This document shows positions 43,633-52,933 of a stretch of DNA of 64,000 nucleotides, piece by piece (position 1 is the first letter of the stretch; every line of letters starts with the position of its first letter). The notes under the pieces were generated by a model. It made no database searches. It saw nothing but the letters and a program-made list of their open reading frames with translations, and had not been told where the DNA came from. This DNA comes from Cyclobacteriaceae bacterium (GTDB lineage Bacteria > Bacteroidota > Bacteroidia > Cytophagales > Cyclobacteriaceae). Location of the stretch: NCBI GenBank assembly GCA_019638275.1, contig JAHBUC010000008.1:1-64000 (forward strand), written 5' to 3'. The position numbers and the translations under genes are program-made.

Positions 43633-44076
43633 TTATGATCCCTTAGGGGGATGTGCCTGCCAGATGATATTTACAATCAGCCACTTCCCATCGTACTTCG
43701 CCAATTGAAAATAATCAATGCCCCAATGGGCCGTTAACTTCGCAGTGGCTGTCTGATCCAGCACATCAAACACTTCAATGATTCTCGGTGCATCTTTCGG
43801 AAGTGTGCCCTTGGCATTCCACCTTCCGGCCAAATCAAAAAGCTGATCAAACGTCATGGTGGCTTCCTTCTCATACGTGGTCTTATCCGGCTGTCGCCAA
43901 AAACCCTTTTTGGTTAAATTCGGATGCACACTTTGCTTGATACGATCAGGCTGCACGAGGTACAAGGCATCCACATAATCTTCAATGGCTGCGTAAACCT
44001 GTTCACGATCAGTAGGCGTTTGAGCGCGCAGCACCAATGTACCGGCAACAAACAGAATCAATAATAAAGTTCTCAT
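43633..44076 (-). CDS. Secreted NTF2-like (putative lumazine-binding) protein
   Basis: A 147-residue exported protein. The signal peptide MRTLLLILFVAGTLVLRAQ is followed by a cone-shaped NTF2-like fold with YAAIEDYVDALYLVQPDRIK near the start and the closing strand pair AKYDGKWLIVNIIWQ. The closest family I recognise is the putative lumazine-binding group within the SnoaL/NTF2 superfamily, which has no settled activity. It lies inside the permease operon, 11 bp after copy C, so it may be the periplasmic partner or client of one of these permeases. Confidence 0.78.
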   Translation of the reverse strand: MRTLLLILFVAGTLVLRAQTPTDREQVYAAIEDYVDALYLVQPDRIKQSVHPNLTKKGFWRQPDKTTYEKEATMTFDQLFDLAGRWNAKGTLPKDAPRIIEVFDVLDQTATAKLTAHWGIDYFQLAKYDGKWLIVNIIWQAHPPKGS

Positions 44077-44087
44077 ATAAAAAATAG

Positions 44088-46505
44088 TTATTCGTAACGT
44101 AAAGAATCGACCGGATCAGATAATGCAGCACGAACCGTTTGATAGCCGACTGTAAGCAACGTTGTGCCAATGGCCAACACAAATGTTAGCACAAACAAGG
44201 AGGCCCCAATGGTTACTTTGTACGCAAACCCATTCAGCCACTGACTGGTGAGGTACCATGCCACAGGAAATGCAATCACGTTGGCGATGATAACCAGCAT
44301 TAAAAACTCACGCGACAATAACCGGGTGATGTTCAGTACATCCGCGCCCAGCACTTTTCTGATGCCAATCTCCTTGGTGCGCGCGGTTACCATAAACGAA
44401 ACCAAACCGGTCAATCCGATGATGGCAATGATTATGGTGACAATAGAAAACACAGTAAACACCTTCACCAATCGCTGCTCGGCATAATACTGCCGTTCAA
44501 AATCTGCATCCAGGAAGAAGTAGCTAAAATCATGACCATCATAATGTTTCTTCCAGGTGGCCTCCAACTGCGTAAGCAGATCGGCTGTTGCCGCAACATT
44601 GTAGCGCAAAACAAAATACCGTGAAAAGTGCGGCTTGTAGGCCATGGCCTGTGGGTAGATTTGCTGTTGCAGGCCCCACTGATGATAATCCTTCACTACC
44701 CCAATCACCGTTCCGGCCGGATGTTTGGAAGGAGAATCCACTTTCTTACCCAATGCATTTTCCGGGGTTTCCCAACCAAATTGTTTTACCGCAGTTTCAT
44801 TAATAATAAGTCCTTCTTGCATATCAGCTGTATTGTTCGGATCAAAATTTCTTCCAGCCAATAGTTTGATATCAAGTGTGTTGAAATAATGTTCGTCAAT
44901 GGTCATGAATTCCGTACCGATGCTTTCCTCCGAGCTACGATCGGATGCGTGCGCCCACTGCCCTACCCAGCCATTACGGCCTGGTACTGCGTTACTAAAG
45001 CTTATCGACTCGATGGCAGATAGCGCACTTAAATCATTCCTGAAGGCATTGTGATAGGTCTGGTCTCCGGAAGGCACTTTTCCCACATCCACAATCAACA
45101 CCTCATTGCGGTTAAAACCCAGGTCGCGGTTCTGCATAAAGTTGAGTTGATTCATGACCACAAGCGTACAGAGAATCAAACCGGCAGAAATAACAAATTG
45201 AAACACCACCAATACGCGCCTTAACTGCACACCACGCTGACCGGTCATGATTTTTCCCTTCAACACTTCTGCAGGCCGTAGGGATGAAATGGCAATGGCC
45301 GGATAGTAGCCGGAAAGCAAGGTTACAACAACAAGCATCGCCATTACCCCGATCACCACAGCTGGTTGAAGCAACATAGCCAGGCTATAGGTTTTACCAA
45401 TTAACTGGTTGAACATGGGCAGTATAACACCGATTAATCCAAGAGCTATCAGAAATGCCAATACAGTCAACACGAATGATTCACTTATAAACTGAGTGAT
45501 GAGGTAATTGCGCGATGAGCCCACCACCTTGCGTAGCCCCACTTCCTTTGCACGGTGTGCCGAACGAGCAGTGGACAGGTTGATGAAATTGATACAGGCA
45601 AGCAGTACCACAAACAGAGCAACTCCCGAAACCAGGTAAACCCGGTCGATGCTACCAAGCTGACCCATGCCGTTACCGCGTTTTGAATGCAGATAAATTT
45701 CTTTTACCGGTTCAAAGCCGAGGTACATAAACATTCCCCACTTCCGCATGTCCTCTTCCACGTAGTTCATGTACAGGTCGCGAGCCTTTGCAAAGAAGGC
45801 ATGGGCATCAACGCCCTCTTTTAATAAGATATAGTTACGAACGTTCAGGTTTCCCCAGCCCCCATCGTAGGTAAATCCTCTGGCCAGCGATTCATAGGTG
45901 GCAAATGAAATCAGCATATCAAACTGCATATGCGATTGCGCGGGAATATCTTTCAGTACACCCGTAACGGTAAACAGCAAGCTATCTTCAAACAACATGG
46001 CTTTACCCAGTGCATCTTCACCCGGAAAATATTTTTCTTCCATTGATTCAGTGATGACGATGCTGTTCGGTTGCGCAAGCGCAGTTTGGGAATTTCCCTT
46101 TACTAGCGGAAAAGAAAAAATATCGAAAAACTCTTGGCCTGCAAAAAAATTGCGTTGCTCTATGCGCTTGCCATTGTGGTTAACCTGCAGTCCGTTGCCA
46201 TTGGAGATATACACCACTTTTTCCACTTCAGGGAAGTCGCGCTCCAGCAGTTTACCCACAGCCCAACCATTGCCTTCGATACCCCCATTAAGGGCACCGG
46301 TTTTAATGTCGTACATATCGGTGCCCACACGGTAAATGCGATCGCCATTGGTATGAAACCGATCATACGAAAGTTCATCCAATACATAAACGAGTATCAA
46401 TACACCGGCAGTAAGACCCAGCGATAATCCCAATAAATTTATGGAAGCATACCCCTTGTATTTAATGAGGGTTCGGAGAGTGATTTTGAGGTAGTTGAGA
46501 AACAT
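44088..46505 (-). CDS. ABC transporter permease, double MacB_PCD/FtsX type (copy C)
   Basis: 805-residue first gene of the permease operon. It has the same double-module build as copies A and B, with the N-terminus NYLKITLRTLIKYKGYASIN, the first FtsX unit around AHRAKEVGLRKVVGSSRNYL, the second around ARTKEIGIRKVLGADVLNIT, and the C-terminal DPVDSLRYE. It is more diverged from A and B than they are from each other by eye, and has a longer second periplasmic domain loop. The 144-bp upstream region contains a short GC-rich palindrome but no clear promoter box. No ATPase is adjacent. Confidence 0.9.
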   Translation of the reverse strand: MFLNYLKITLRTLIKYKGYASINLLGLSLGLTAGVLILVYVLDELSYDRFHTNGDRIYRVGTDMYDIKTGALNGGIEGNGWAVGKLLERDFPEVEKVVYISNGNGLQVNHNGKRIEQRNFFAGQEFFDIFSFPLVKGNSQTALAQPNSIVITESMEEKYFPGEDALGKAMLFEDSLLFTVTGVLKDIPAQSHMQFDMLISFATYESLARGFTYDGGWGNLNVRNYILLKEGVDAHAFFAKARDLYMNYVEEDMRKWGMFMYLGFEPVKEIYLHSKRGNGMGQLGSIDRVYLVSGVALFVVLLACINFINLSTARSAHRAKEVGLRKVVGSSRNYLITQFISESFVLTVLAFLIALGLIGVILPMFNQLIGKTYSLAMLLQPAVVIGVMAMLVVVTLLSGYYPAIAISSLRPAEVLKGKIMTGQRGVQLRRVLVVFQFVISAGLILCTLVVMNQLNFMQNRDLGFNRNEVLIVDVGKVPSGDQTYHNAFRNDLSALSAIESISFSNAVPGRNGWVGQWAHASDRSSEESIGTEFMTIDEHYFNTLDIKLLAGRNFDPNNTADMQEGLIINETAVKQFGWETPENALGKKVDSPSKHPAGTVIGVVKDYHQWGLQQQIYPQAMAYKPHFSRYFVLRYNVAATADLLTQLEATWKKHYDGHDFSYFFLDADFERQYYAEQRLVKVFTVFSIVTIIIAIIGLTGLVSFMVTARTKEIGIRKVLGADVLNITRLLSREFLMLVIIANVIAFPVAWYLTSQWLNGFAYKVTIGASLFVLTFVLAIGTTLLTVGYQTVRAALSDPVDSLRYE

Positions 46506-46633
46506 AGGCTAAAAAGTATGGGTTTGATGTGAATGCAAAACCCCTATACAATGAAAGTGCCTATAAAGAAAACCGTGTTTTCAGGCTTCTCTTCAACAAT
46601 TTTTCTGACTGCTCGTCCCTTTATGAACTTTTC

Positions 46634-46649
46634 CGTCCGCCAGCGGACG
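46634..46649. repeat. GC-rich 16-bp palindrome
   Basis: CGTCCGC-CA-GCGGACG, directly downstream of the metF stop codon (46650-46652). It stands out in AT-rich spacer DNA. It may act as a transcript end for metF, although only a short A-rich stretch follows and there is no T-run. Confidence 0.4.
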
Positions 46650-47606
46650 CTAAAAAAGCTCTTTGGCAATCCTATAAATAGGATCAGATTTACCCATAGA
46701 ATAAAAATGAAGTGTGGGCACACCCGCCTTGATCAATTCTTTCGATTGTTTAACCGCCCATTCAACTCCAACCTGGCGCACAGCCGCATTGTCTTTGCAC
46801 TTCTCCACTTCATCGGCCAGCGCTTCCGGCAAGTCAATATGAAAAATAGTAGGCAGCACACTCACCTGATTTTTCGTAGTGATGGGTTTTATCCCAGGGA
46901 TTATTGGCACGTTGATACCAGCCTCCCGGCATTTGGCTACAAAATCAAAATACTTCTGGTTATCAAAAAACATCTGCGTAACGATGTATTCGGCCCCCAG
47001 ATCAACTTTGAGTTTTAAAAACTTTAAGTCTGTTTTCAGGTTGGGCGCTGCAAAATGCTTTTCAGGATAGCCCGCCACACCGATACAGAAATTGGTGGGT
47101 GTGGTATTGAGTAATTCTTCATCCAGGTAAACGCCTTTGTTCATATCGGCCACCTGTTGTAACAACTCCGAAGCAAACTTATGGCCGTCAGGTTCTGGCA
47201 CAAATCGTCCTTCATTCTTGATGCCATCACCTTGCAATACCAATACATTTTCTATTCCAAGAAAGTGAAGATCAATCAAAGCGTTTTCGGTTTCATCTTT
47301 TGAAAAGCCACCGCAAATAATATGAGGCACAGTATCAACCTTATAGTGATTTTGAATGGCTGCGCATAGCGCTACCGTACCAGGACGTTTACGGGTAGAT
47401 TTTTTTTCAAGCAATCCATTCTCGCGTTTCTTGTACACATATTCCTCCCGGTGATAGGTCACATCCACAAAACACGGTTTGAATTCCATCAGCGGATCCA
47501 TGTGATCAAACAACGAACGAATGTTCTCACCTTTTAAAGGCGGGAGTACTTCAATCGTGAATAGCGTTTTGCCGTTGGCTTTCGCCAGATGTTCTGTTAC
47601 TTTCAT
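46650..47606 (-). CDS. metF: 5,10-methylenetetrahydrofolate reductase
   Basis: Reduces methylene-THF to 5-methyl-THF, the methyl donor used by the methionine synthase encoded upstream. The 318 residues form the FAD-binding TIM barrel. Typical segments are FTIEVLPPLKG with the conserved glutamate, FVDVTYHREE, the ICGGFSKDETENALIDLHFLG region, LVLQGDG, and the flavin/folate segment YIVTQMFFDNQKYFDFVAKC followed by IPGIKPI. Length fits bacterial MetF. It follows the split metH genes on the same strand, 277 bp downstream with a decayed gene in between, so one-carbon and methionine genes are grouped here. Confidence 0.95.
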   Translation of the reverse strand: MKVTEHLAKANGKTLFTIEVLPPLKGENIRSLFDHMDPLMEFKPCFVDVTYHREEYVYKKRENGLLEKKSTRKRPGTVALCAAIQNHYKVDTVPHIICGGFSKDETENALIDLHFLGIENVLVLQGDGIKNEGRFVPEPDGHKFASELLQQVADMNKGVYLDEELLNTTPTNFCIGVAGYPEKHFAAPNLKTDLKFLKLKVDLGAEYIVTQMFFDNQKYFDFVAKCREAGINVPIIPGIKPITTKNQVSVLPTIFHIDLPEALADEVEKCKDNAAVRQVGVEWAVKQSKELIKAGVPTLHFYSMGKSDPIYRIAKELF

Positions 47607-47625
47607 TTCGATATGTGCTTTTGTA

Positions 47626-47886
47626 TCTAAGTGCTTATGTGCTTATGTTTATACACAGTGCTATTTTTTAGTTCGATTCACCAGGTACTTGATAACAGAA
47701 AGTGTTGCTCTTCGTATTTGACTTCGTGTGTCAAAATCCTTGGCGAGTTTTCCTTCTTCCGTCAGTAAATAAATTTCCTTAACAAGAACGCTTGCTTCTT
47801 GCCAACATATCAAATCCTCAAACCTTTCAACTTTAGCCATACCTTACAACCTAAACACATAAACACCTAAAGTACATAAGCACCTA
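47626..47886. repeat. Inverted repeats flanking the truncated four-helix-bundle gene
   Basis: Left end 47626-47651 contains TAAGTGCTTATGT and GCTTATGTTTA; right end 47852-47886, read in reverse complement, contains TAGGTGCTTATGT and GTTTATGTGTTTA. The pair borders the decayed gene, and the right end includes the metH stop codon (TAG at 47886-47884). This looks like the edges of an inserted unit. Confidence 0.45.
47661..47840 (-). pseudogene. Truncated four-helix-bundle (S23/IVP-type) protein gene
   Basis: A 59-codon frame starting MAKVERFEDLICWQEASVLV and running into DFDTRSQIRRATLSV. This is the unmistakable N-terminal half of the four-helix-bundle family linked to 23S rRNA intervening sequences, normally about 115-125 residues. 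After the second helix the usual SNIAEGFE-like block and third helix are missing, and the frame jumps to IKYLVNRTKK, which looks like the family's C-terminal end. An internal in-frame deletion is the simplest explanation. The product would lack half the bundle. It is flanked by imperfect inverted repeats. Confidence 0.7.
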
Positions 47887-50571
47887 TATATCATAAGACA
47901 AGTTTGGCGAGAGCCACCGCTCGACCTCTTCCACCTTCATTCCCTTGCGTTCAGCATACTCCTCAACCTGATCTTTCTCGATTTTTCCTAATCCGAAGTA
48001 TTTTGATTCGGAGTGAGAAAAATAGTATCCACTTACGGCTGCTGCCGGATACATGGCACAAGATTCCGTTAACTTAATGCCCGCTTCCTTCTCCGCTTCC
48101 AGTATTTCAAAAATCGTTCGCTTCTCCGTATGATCCGGACAAGCAGGATAACCCGGTGCCGGACGAATGCCTTGATATTTTTCTGCGATCAATTGGTCGT
48201 TGGCAAGATTTTCATCCTTTGCATAACCCCAGAATTCCTTCCGCACCCGTTCATGCAGGCGTTCCGCAAAGGCTTCCGCGAGTCGATCGGCTAATGCTTT
48301 CGCCATAATTTCAGAATAATCATCGTGTGCGGCTTTATACTTTTCAATCAGCTTCTCCAATCCGACACCTGCGGTTACAGCAAACATGCCGATGTAGTCT
48401 GGCTTACCGGAATCTGCAGGAGCAATAAAATCAGCCAATGAGAAGTTAGGTAAATTCTGTGCTTTCTTGTTTTGCTGACGCAGAAAATGAAGTGTTGCGA
48501 AAGGTTGTTCGGCAGCATCATCTTTGAACAGCTTTACATCTTCCTGATCGGTTCGGTTAGCACGATAGAAAGCCACCACACCATTTGCCTGAAGTGCTTT
48601 GTCTTTGATGATCTGATCCAGCATCTTTTGTGCATCATCAAAAAGCTTTTTCGCCTCTACCCCAACAACGGCATCTTCCAGAATTCCCGGATAACGGCCC
48701 GCCAACATCCACGTTTGAAAGAATGGCGTCCAATCGATGTACTGACGCAATTCTTCAAGCGGATAATTCAACAAAATTTTCTTTCCATAAAAAGCCGGCT
48801 TAACCGGAATAAATTCATTCCAGTCGATTGCCGCTTTATTTTTACGTGCTTCCGTAAGGGAGATATAATTTTTTAGCTCCTTACGGCTTTCATGATCGTG
48901 CCGAAGCTTTTGATATTCCTCTTTGGTTTTTGTTTTAAAGTTATTTCGTGACGTTTCACTGATCAGTTCACTCGCCACCGGAACACTGCGTGAAGCGTCA
49001 AGGACATATACCACCGGGCCATCATAAACCGGATCAATTTTTACAGCAGTATGGATGCGCGAGGTTGTCGCGCCACCAATAAGCAAGGGAAGATCGAACT
49101 TCTCGCGTTGCATTTCTTTAGCTACGTACACCATCTCATCCAATGATGGCGTGATCAAACCACTTAACCCGATGATGTCGACCTTCTCTTTGCGGGCTGC
49201 TTCAAGAATTTTATCCGCGGGCACCATTACCCCCAAATCCACCACATCGTAATTGTTACAGGCCAACACCACACCAACAATATTCTTCCCTATATCATGC
49301 ACATCACCCTTTACGGTGGCTAATAAAATTTTAGCAGCTGGTTTCCCAACTTGTCCACTCTTTATCTTTTCTTCCTGTAAAAAAGGTTCCAGGTACGCCA
49401 CAGCCTTTTTCATTACGCGTGCACTCTTCACCACTTGAGGTAAAAACATTTTTCCAGAGCCAAACAAATCACCCACCACATTCATCCCATCCATCAATGG
49501 ACCTTCAATAACGTCCAACGGTTTGGCGTGCTTCTGTCTCGCCTCTTCCGTGTCCTGATCGATAAAATCAATTATACCTTTTACCAGTGCGTGTGTAATG
49601 CGCTCTTCAACCGTACCCTTCCGCCAGGAATCATCCGTTTCCTTTTTCTTTGCTGAACCTTTTACGGTCTCGGCAAACTCGAGTAACCGTTCAGTGGAGT
49701 CATCCCTTCTATTCAGCAATACATCTTCAACACGTTCCAACAATTCCTTATCAATCTCATCATACACCTCCAGCATGGTGGGATTTACAATCCCCATATC
49801 CATGCCATGCTGGATGGCGTGATACAAAAAAGCAGCATGCATGGCTTCACGCACTTTCTGGTTTCCGCGAAAGCTGAACGACACGTTACTTACCCCACCG
49901 CTAACATGCGCATGCGGAAGATTCTCGCGAATCCACTTTGCTGCACGAAAGAAATCAAGGGCGTAATTTTTATGTTCATCAATACCGGTAGCTACCGGAA
50001 AAATATTCGGGTCGAAAATGATATCCTGAGGAGGAAACTTTACTTTCTCTACCAGAATATCATATGCCCGTTTACAGATTGAAATTCTACGTTCAAATGT
50101 ATCAGCCTGGCCTTGCTCATCAAACGCCATCACAACAACAGCGGCACCATAACGTCTTACTAATTTTGCCTGACGAACAAACTCTTCTTCGCCAGCTTTC
50201 ATGCTAATTGAATTTACAATGCCCTTACCCTGCAAGCATTTCAACCCAGCTTCGATTACCTCCCATTTGGAAGAATCAATCATTACCGGTACACGTGCAA
50301 TTTCAGGTTCCGCAGCCATCAGGTTGAGAAAGCGAACCATGGCGGCTTGTGAATCGAGCATACCTTCATCCATGTTGACATCAATCACCTGCGCACCACC
50401 ACGCACCTGGTCGAGTGCCACTTCCAATGCCTCATCAAACTTATCTTCCTTGATTAACTTCAAAAACTTTGCTGAGCCGGTTACGTTGGTGCGTTCACCG
50501 ATGTTAACAAAGTTTGATGCGGGCGTTACCGTTACCGGTTCAAGTCCGCTGAGACGTAAAGGCTTATGCAT
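47884..50571 (-). CDS. metH: Methionine synthase, pterin-, cobalamin- and activation-domain subunit (split MetH)
   Basis: 895 residues covering MetH modules 2-4. The pterin-binding barrel (about 15-290, [14 protein letters not shown]) comes first. The cobalamin cap and Rossmann domains follow (about 330-550, [17 protein letters not shown], whose histidine is the B12 ligand), then the SAM-dependent reactivation domain (about 590-895, [20 protein letters not shown] with [20 protein letters not shown]). The homocysteine module is missing here but is encoded just upstream as a separate gene overlapping by 8 bp. Together they transfer methyl from methyl-THF to homocysteine via cobalamin. Confidence 0.94.
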   Translation of the reverse strand: MHKPLRLSGLEPVTVTPASNFVNIGERTNVTGSAKFLKLIKEDKFDEALEVALDQVRGGAQVIDVNMDEGMLDSQAAMVRFLNLMAAEPEIARVPVMIDSSKWEVIEAGLKCLQGKGIVNSISMKAGEEEFVRQAKLVRRYGAAVVVMAFDEQGQADTFERRISICKRAYDILVEKVKFPPQDIIFDPNIFPVATGIDEHKNYALDFFRAAKWIRENLPHAHVSGGVSNVSFSFRGNQKVREAMHAAFLYHAIQHGMDMGIVNPTMLEVYDEIDKELLERVEDVLLNRRDDSTERLLEFAETVKGSAKKKETDDSWRKGTVEERITHALVKGIIDFIDQDTEEARQKHAKPLDVIEGPLMDGMNVVGDLFGSGKMFLPQVVKSARVMKKAVAYLEPFLQEEKIKSGQVGKPAAKILLATVKGDVHDIGKNIVGVVLACNNYDVVDLGVMVPADKILEAARKEKVDIIGLSGLITPSLDEMVYVAKEMQREKFDLPLLIGGATTSRIHTAVKIDPVYDGPVVYVLDASRSVPVASELISETSRNNFKTKTKEEYQKLRHDHESRKELKNYISLTEARKNKAAIDWNEFIPVKPAFYGKKILLNYPLEELRQYIDWTPFFQTWMLAGRYPGILEDAVVGVEAKKLFDDAQKMLDQIIKDKALQANGVVAFYRANRTDQEDVKLFKDDAAEQPFATLHFLRQQNKKAQNLPNFSLADFIAPADSGKPDYIGMFAVTAGVGLEKLIEKYKAAHDDYSEIMAKALADRLAEAFAERLHERVRKEFWGYAKDENLANDQLIAEKYQGIRPAPGYPACPDHTEKRTIFEILEAEKEAGIKLTESCAMYPAAAVSGYYFSHSESKYFGLGKIEKDQVEEYAERKGMKVEEVERWLSPNLSYDI

Positions 50572-51565
50572 AGACTACCTCCGTTACTCTAGGTTTGTAT
50601 CTTACTGCTACTTCAGCTATTTTCTTAATGTGATCCGGAGTAGTTCCACAACAACCACCAACAATATTTACCAATCCCTCTTTGAGATACTCTTCAATTT
50701 GGACGGCCATCTCTTCGGGTGTTTGATCATAATGTCCGAACGCATTCGGTAAACCTGCATTTGGATAGGCGCTAACAAACGTATCAGATTCACGTGCCAT
50801 CACCTGCAGGTATGGTCGTAATTGATTGGCTCCCAAAGCACAATTTAATCCGATGCTTAACAACGGAACATGCGACATGGAAATCATAAAGGCTTCTGTT
50901 GTTTGTCCGGAAAGCGTTCTACCACTCGCATCAGTAATCGTTCCGGATACCATGATGGGTAATACGTTGCCTGCATCATCAAAATATTTCTGAATAGCGA
51001 ATAAGGCGGCCTTTGCATTCAGGGTGTCAAATATGGTTTCCACCAATAGCAGATCAGATCCCCCTTCTACCAATCCTTTTGTTTGTTCATAGTAGGCATC
51101 AACCAACTGATCAAACGTGATCGCGCGATACCCTGGATCGTTTACTTGCGGAGAAATAGAAGCAGTTTTGTTGGTCGGGCCAAGGGCACCAGCTACAAAA
51201 CGAGGCTTCGAAGGATTTGCTTTCGTGAATTCATCGGCTACTTCACGGGCAATCTTAGCCGATTGATAATTTAACTCATACGCCAATGCCTCCAGGTGAT
51301 AGTCGGCCTGGGCCACACTGGTACTGCTGAATGTATTGGTCTCAATAATATCTGCTCCAGCCTCCAGGTACTTCTTGTGAATTTCTTTAATCACATCCGG
51401 CCGTGTAATGGAAAGCAAGTCGTTGTTTCCTTTTAAGGGATGCGGGTGATTCAAGAAACGTTCCCCTCGAAAATCATCCTCCTCGAGGGAGTACCGTTGG
51501 ATCATGGTGCCCATAGCGCCATCCAGCACCAGTATACGTTCATTTAAAATGTCTTCAATATTCAT
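50564..51565 (-). CDS. Homocysteine S-methyltransferase subunit (N-terminal module of split MetH)
   Basis: 333 residues forming the zinc-dependent homocysteine-binding barrel. It begins [19 protein letters not shown], as MetH does. The zinc cysteines are visible in [15 protein letters not shown] and in [20 protein letters not shown] near the C-terminus. In E. coli this module is fused to the rest of MetH. Here the stop overlaps the start of the next gene by 8 bp, so the parts are made from one message and probably assemble as a two-chain enzyme. It is the first gene of the operon and lies directly behind a SAM-I riboswitch. Confidence 0.93.
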   Translation of the reverse strand: MNIEDILNERILVLDGAMGTMIQRYSLEEDDFRGERFLNHPHPLKGNNDLLSITRPDVIKEIHKKYLEAGADIIETNTFSSTSVAQADYHLEALAYELNYQSAKIAREVADEFTKANPSKPRFVAGALGPTNKTASISPQVNDPGYRAITFDQLVDAYYEQTKGLVEGGSDLLLVETIFDTLNAKAALFAIQKYFDDAGNVLPIMVSGTITDASGRTLSGQTTEAFMISMSHVPLLSIGLNCALGANQLRPYLQVMARESDTFVSAYPNAGLPNAFGHYDQTPEEMAVQIEEYLKEGLVNIVGGCCGTTPDHIKKIAEVAVRYKPRVTEVVYA

Positions 51566-51566
51566 A

Positions 51567-51608
51567 GGCTCTGATAATCGGATATGTCACAACATTATCC
51601 AGAGAGCC
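51567..51608 (-). promoter_or_regulatory. Start-codon-proximal hairpin (riboswitch expression platform)
   Basis: Downstream of the aptamer, GGCTCT and GATAAT on the minus strand pair with ATTATC and AGAGCC (51567-51578 against 51594-51608, 12 bp with a 3-nt bulge, 15-nt loop). The stem ends 1 nt before the ATG. There is no T-run, so control is probably at translation initiation. Confidence 0.6.
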
Positions 51609-51622
51609 CGGTAAGGTGGGTT

Positions 51623-51755
51623 ACTTATCTTTACCTGAAACCGATAGTTATCAGATCAGGATGGGATTTAGCACAACGTTTGGTTAACATAACGATAACC
51701 TGAACAGGATGCTAAGACGTCATGGGGCCCAGTCCCTCGGTCTTTCTGGATAAGT
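51623..51755 (-). promoter_or_regulatory. SAM-I (S-box) riboswitch upstream of the split metH operon
   Basis: 133-nt aptamer on the minus strand. P1 is ACTTATC (51755-51749) with GATAAGT (51629-51623). The conserved P2 region GACCGAGGGACTGGGCCCCA is followed by TGACGTCTTAGCATCC (consensus ...GCAACC, one change). P3 is GGTTA...TAACC. The strongly conserved GTGCTAAATCC joint comes next, then P4 CCTGA...TCAGG and the closing AAAGATAAG. These match the S-box consensus in order and spacing. SAM binding should lower expression of methionine synthase. It ends 58 nt before the first start codon. Confidence 0.93.
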
Positions 51756-51802
51756 GCCACAAAGAAACAAAAAGAAGTGCTTAAAAAGAAAAGGCAATGC
51801 CT

Positions 51803-51810
51803 TATTTTTG
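51803..51810 (+). promoter_or_regulatory. TAnnTTTG box directly before the ppx start
   Basis: TATTTTTG lies 7 bp before the ATG at 51818, just after a 13-bp palindrome AAGGCA-A-TGCCTT (51791-51803). If this box is used the message is nearly leaderless. It also argues against an in-frame upstream ATG at 51797. Confidence 0.4.
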
Positions 51811-51817
51811 CTTCAGC

Positions 51818-52756
51818 ATGAAATTAGCCGCAGTTGATATTGGCTCCAACGCCATCCGCTTCCAGGTCTCTTCAGTTCTTAACTCTCCCGAACGTGTCAT
51901 CTTCAAAAAAATGGAATACGTCCGCTTTCCGCTTCGGTTAGGGCATGATGTATTTACCATGAACCGCATCAGCGAAAAGAGCATGGAAAAGTTCAAGAAG
52001 TTGATGCAGGTGTTTAAGAGTCTGATTGAGTTATATGAGGTTGACGACTACATGGCCTGCGCCACATCGGCCATGCGCGAATCAGAAAACGGAGCTGAAC
52101 TGGCCAAACAGGTTAAAGAAGAAATCGGGTTGGATATCAACATCATAGATGGAAAACAGGAAGCAGAATACATCAACCAGGCAATCATCTCGTACCTGAA
52201 CGATGCTACCTATTTACACATTGATGTAGGTGGCGGTAGTACCGAGTTGAACATTTACGTGCATGGCAAAAAGGTAAAGACACGATCATTCAAAATTGGT
52301 TCGGTACGTATTCTTGAACACCACGACTCCCCGGCCATGTGGGAAGACATGGAAAAATGGGTAAAGCAAAACGTGCGACCCGACTACGGGAAAGTTACTG
52401 CGATAGGAACGGGTGGTAACATCAGCAAAATTTTTGACCTGGCGCAACTTAGGCCTCACCGACTAATGTCATTGAAGCGCGTGCGTGAAATCAAAGAGAT
52501 GGTTGAAAAACACAGCATCGAAGAGCGTATCTATAAGCTGCAAATGAACCCCGACCGTGCTGATGTTATTGTTCCCGCAAGCGATATTTACATTAAAGTA
52601 ATGGATTGGGCGAATGCCAAATACATTCAAGTACCTGAAGTGGGGTTAAAAGATGGCATCATGCTTCACCTGTTCCGGAAGAACTCCAACCAAAAGAAAA
52701 TTGAGTTTGCCAACAATGAAGATCAATCGAAAGGACGAAAAGTAATTAAGTTCTAG
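51818..52756 (+). CDS. Exopolyphosphatase / Ppx-GppA family phosphatase
   Basis: Removes terminal phosphate from polyphosphate, or the 5' phosphate of pppGpp. The 312 residues show the actin-like ATPase motifs: AAVDIGSNAIRFQV at the N-terminus, CATSAMRESENG and LHIDVGGGSTELNIY, then the AIGTGGNISKIFDL segment. It is the short form without the C-terminal HD-like domain of E. coli Ppx/GppA. The start is taken at 51818 (MKLAAVDIG); an ATG at 51797 would add seven residues and cut into the promoter box. It is divergent from the metH operon and convergent with ppk1, so polyphosphate-making and -degrading genes are adjacent. Confidence 0.9.
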   Translation: MKLAAVDIGSNAIRFQVSSVLNSPERVIFKKMEYVRFPLRLGHDVFTMNRISEKSMEKFKKLMQVFKSLIELYEVDDYMACATSAMRESENGAELAKQVKEEIGLDINIIDGKQEAEYINQAIISYLNDATYLHIDVGGGSTELNIYVHGKKVKTRSFKIGSVRILEHHDSPAMWEDMEKWVKQNVRPDYGKVTAIGTGGNISKIFDLAQLRPHRLMSLKRVREIKEMVEKHSIEERIYKLQMNPDRADVIVPASDIYIKVMDWANAKYIQVPEVGLKDGIMLHLFRKNSNQKKIEFANNEDQSKGRKVIKF

Positions 52757-52763
52757 CCTTCAA

Positions 52764-52933
52764 CTAGAAGCCATCTCAAAGATCAGATTCAAATGTCAGC
52801 CTGTCCCGATAATCCCGATAGCTATCGGGATGTCGAAGGCTGTTTCGAGTTACCAAACCGGTTTCAACAAGCTCTCCAAAAGGAGTCCTGCGGACAACCT
52901 GACATTAGAGGGTATTTTTGAAATGGCCTCTAG
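52764..52933. repeat. 170-bp inverted-repeat element between ppx and ppk1
   Basis: The left end CTAGAAGCCATCTCAAA and the right end, read in reverse complement, CTAGAGGCCATTTCAAA are long imperfect inverted repeats that stay similar for about 42 bp, through AATGTCAG and TGTCC. Inside is a perfect TCCCGATA-GC-TATCGGGA palindrome (52813-52830), with the same arms as in the element near 37 kb. The right end overlaps the ppk1 stop codon. No coding capacity. Confidence 0.7.
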
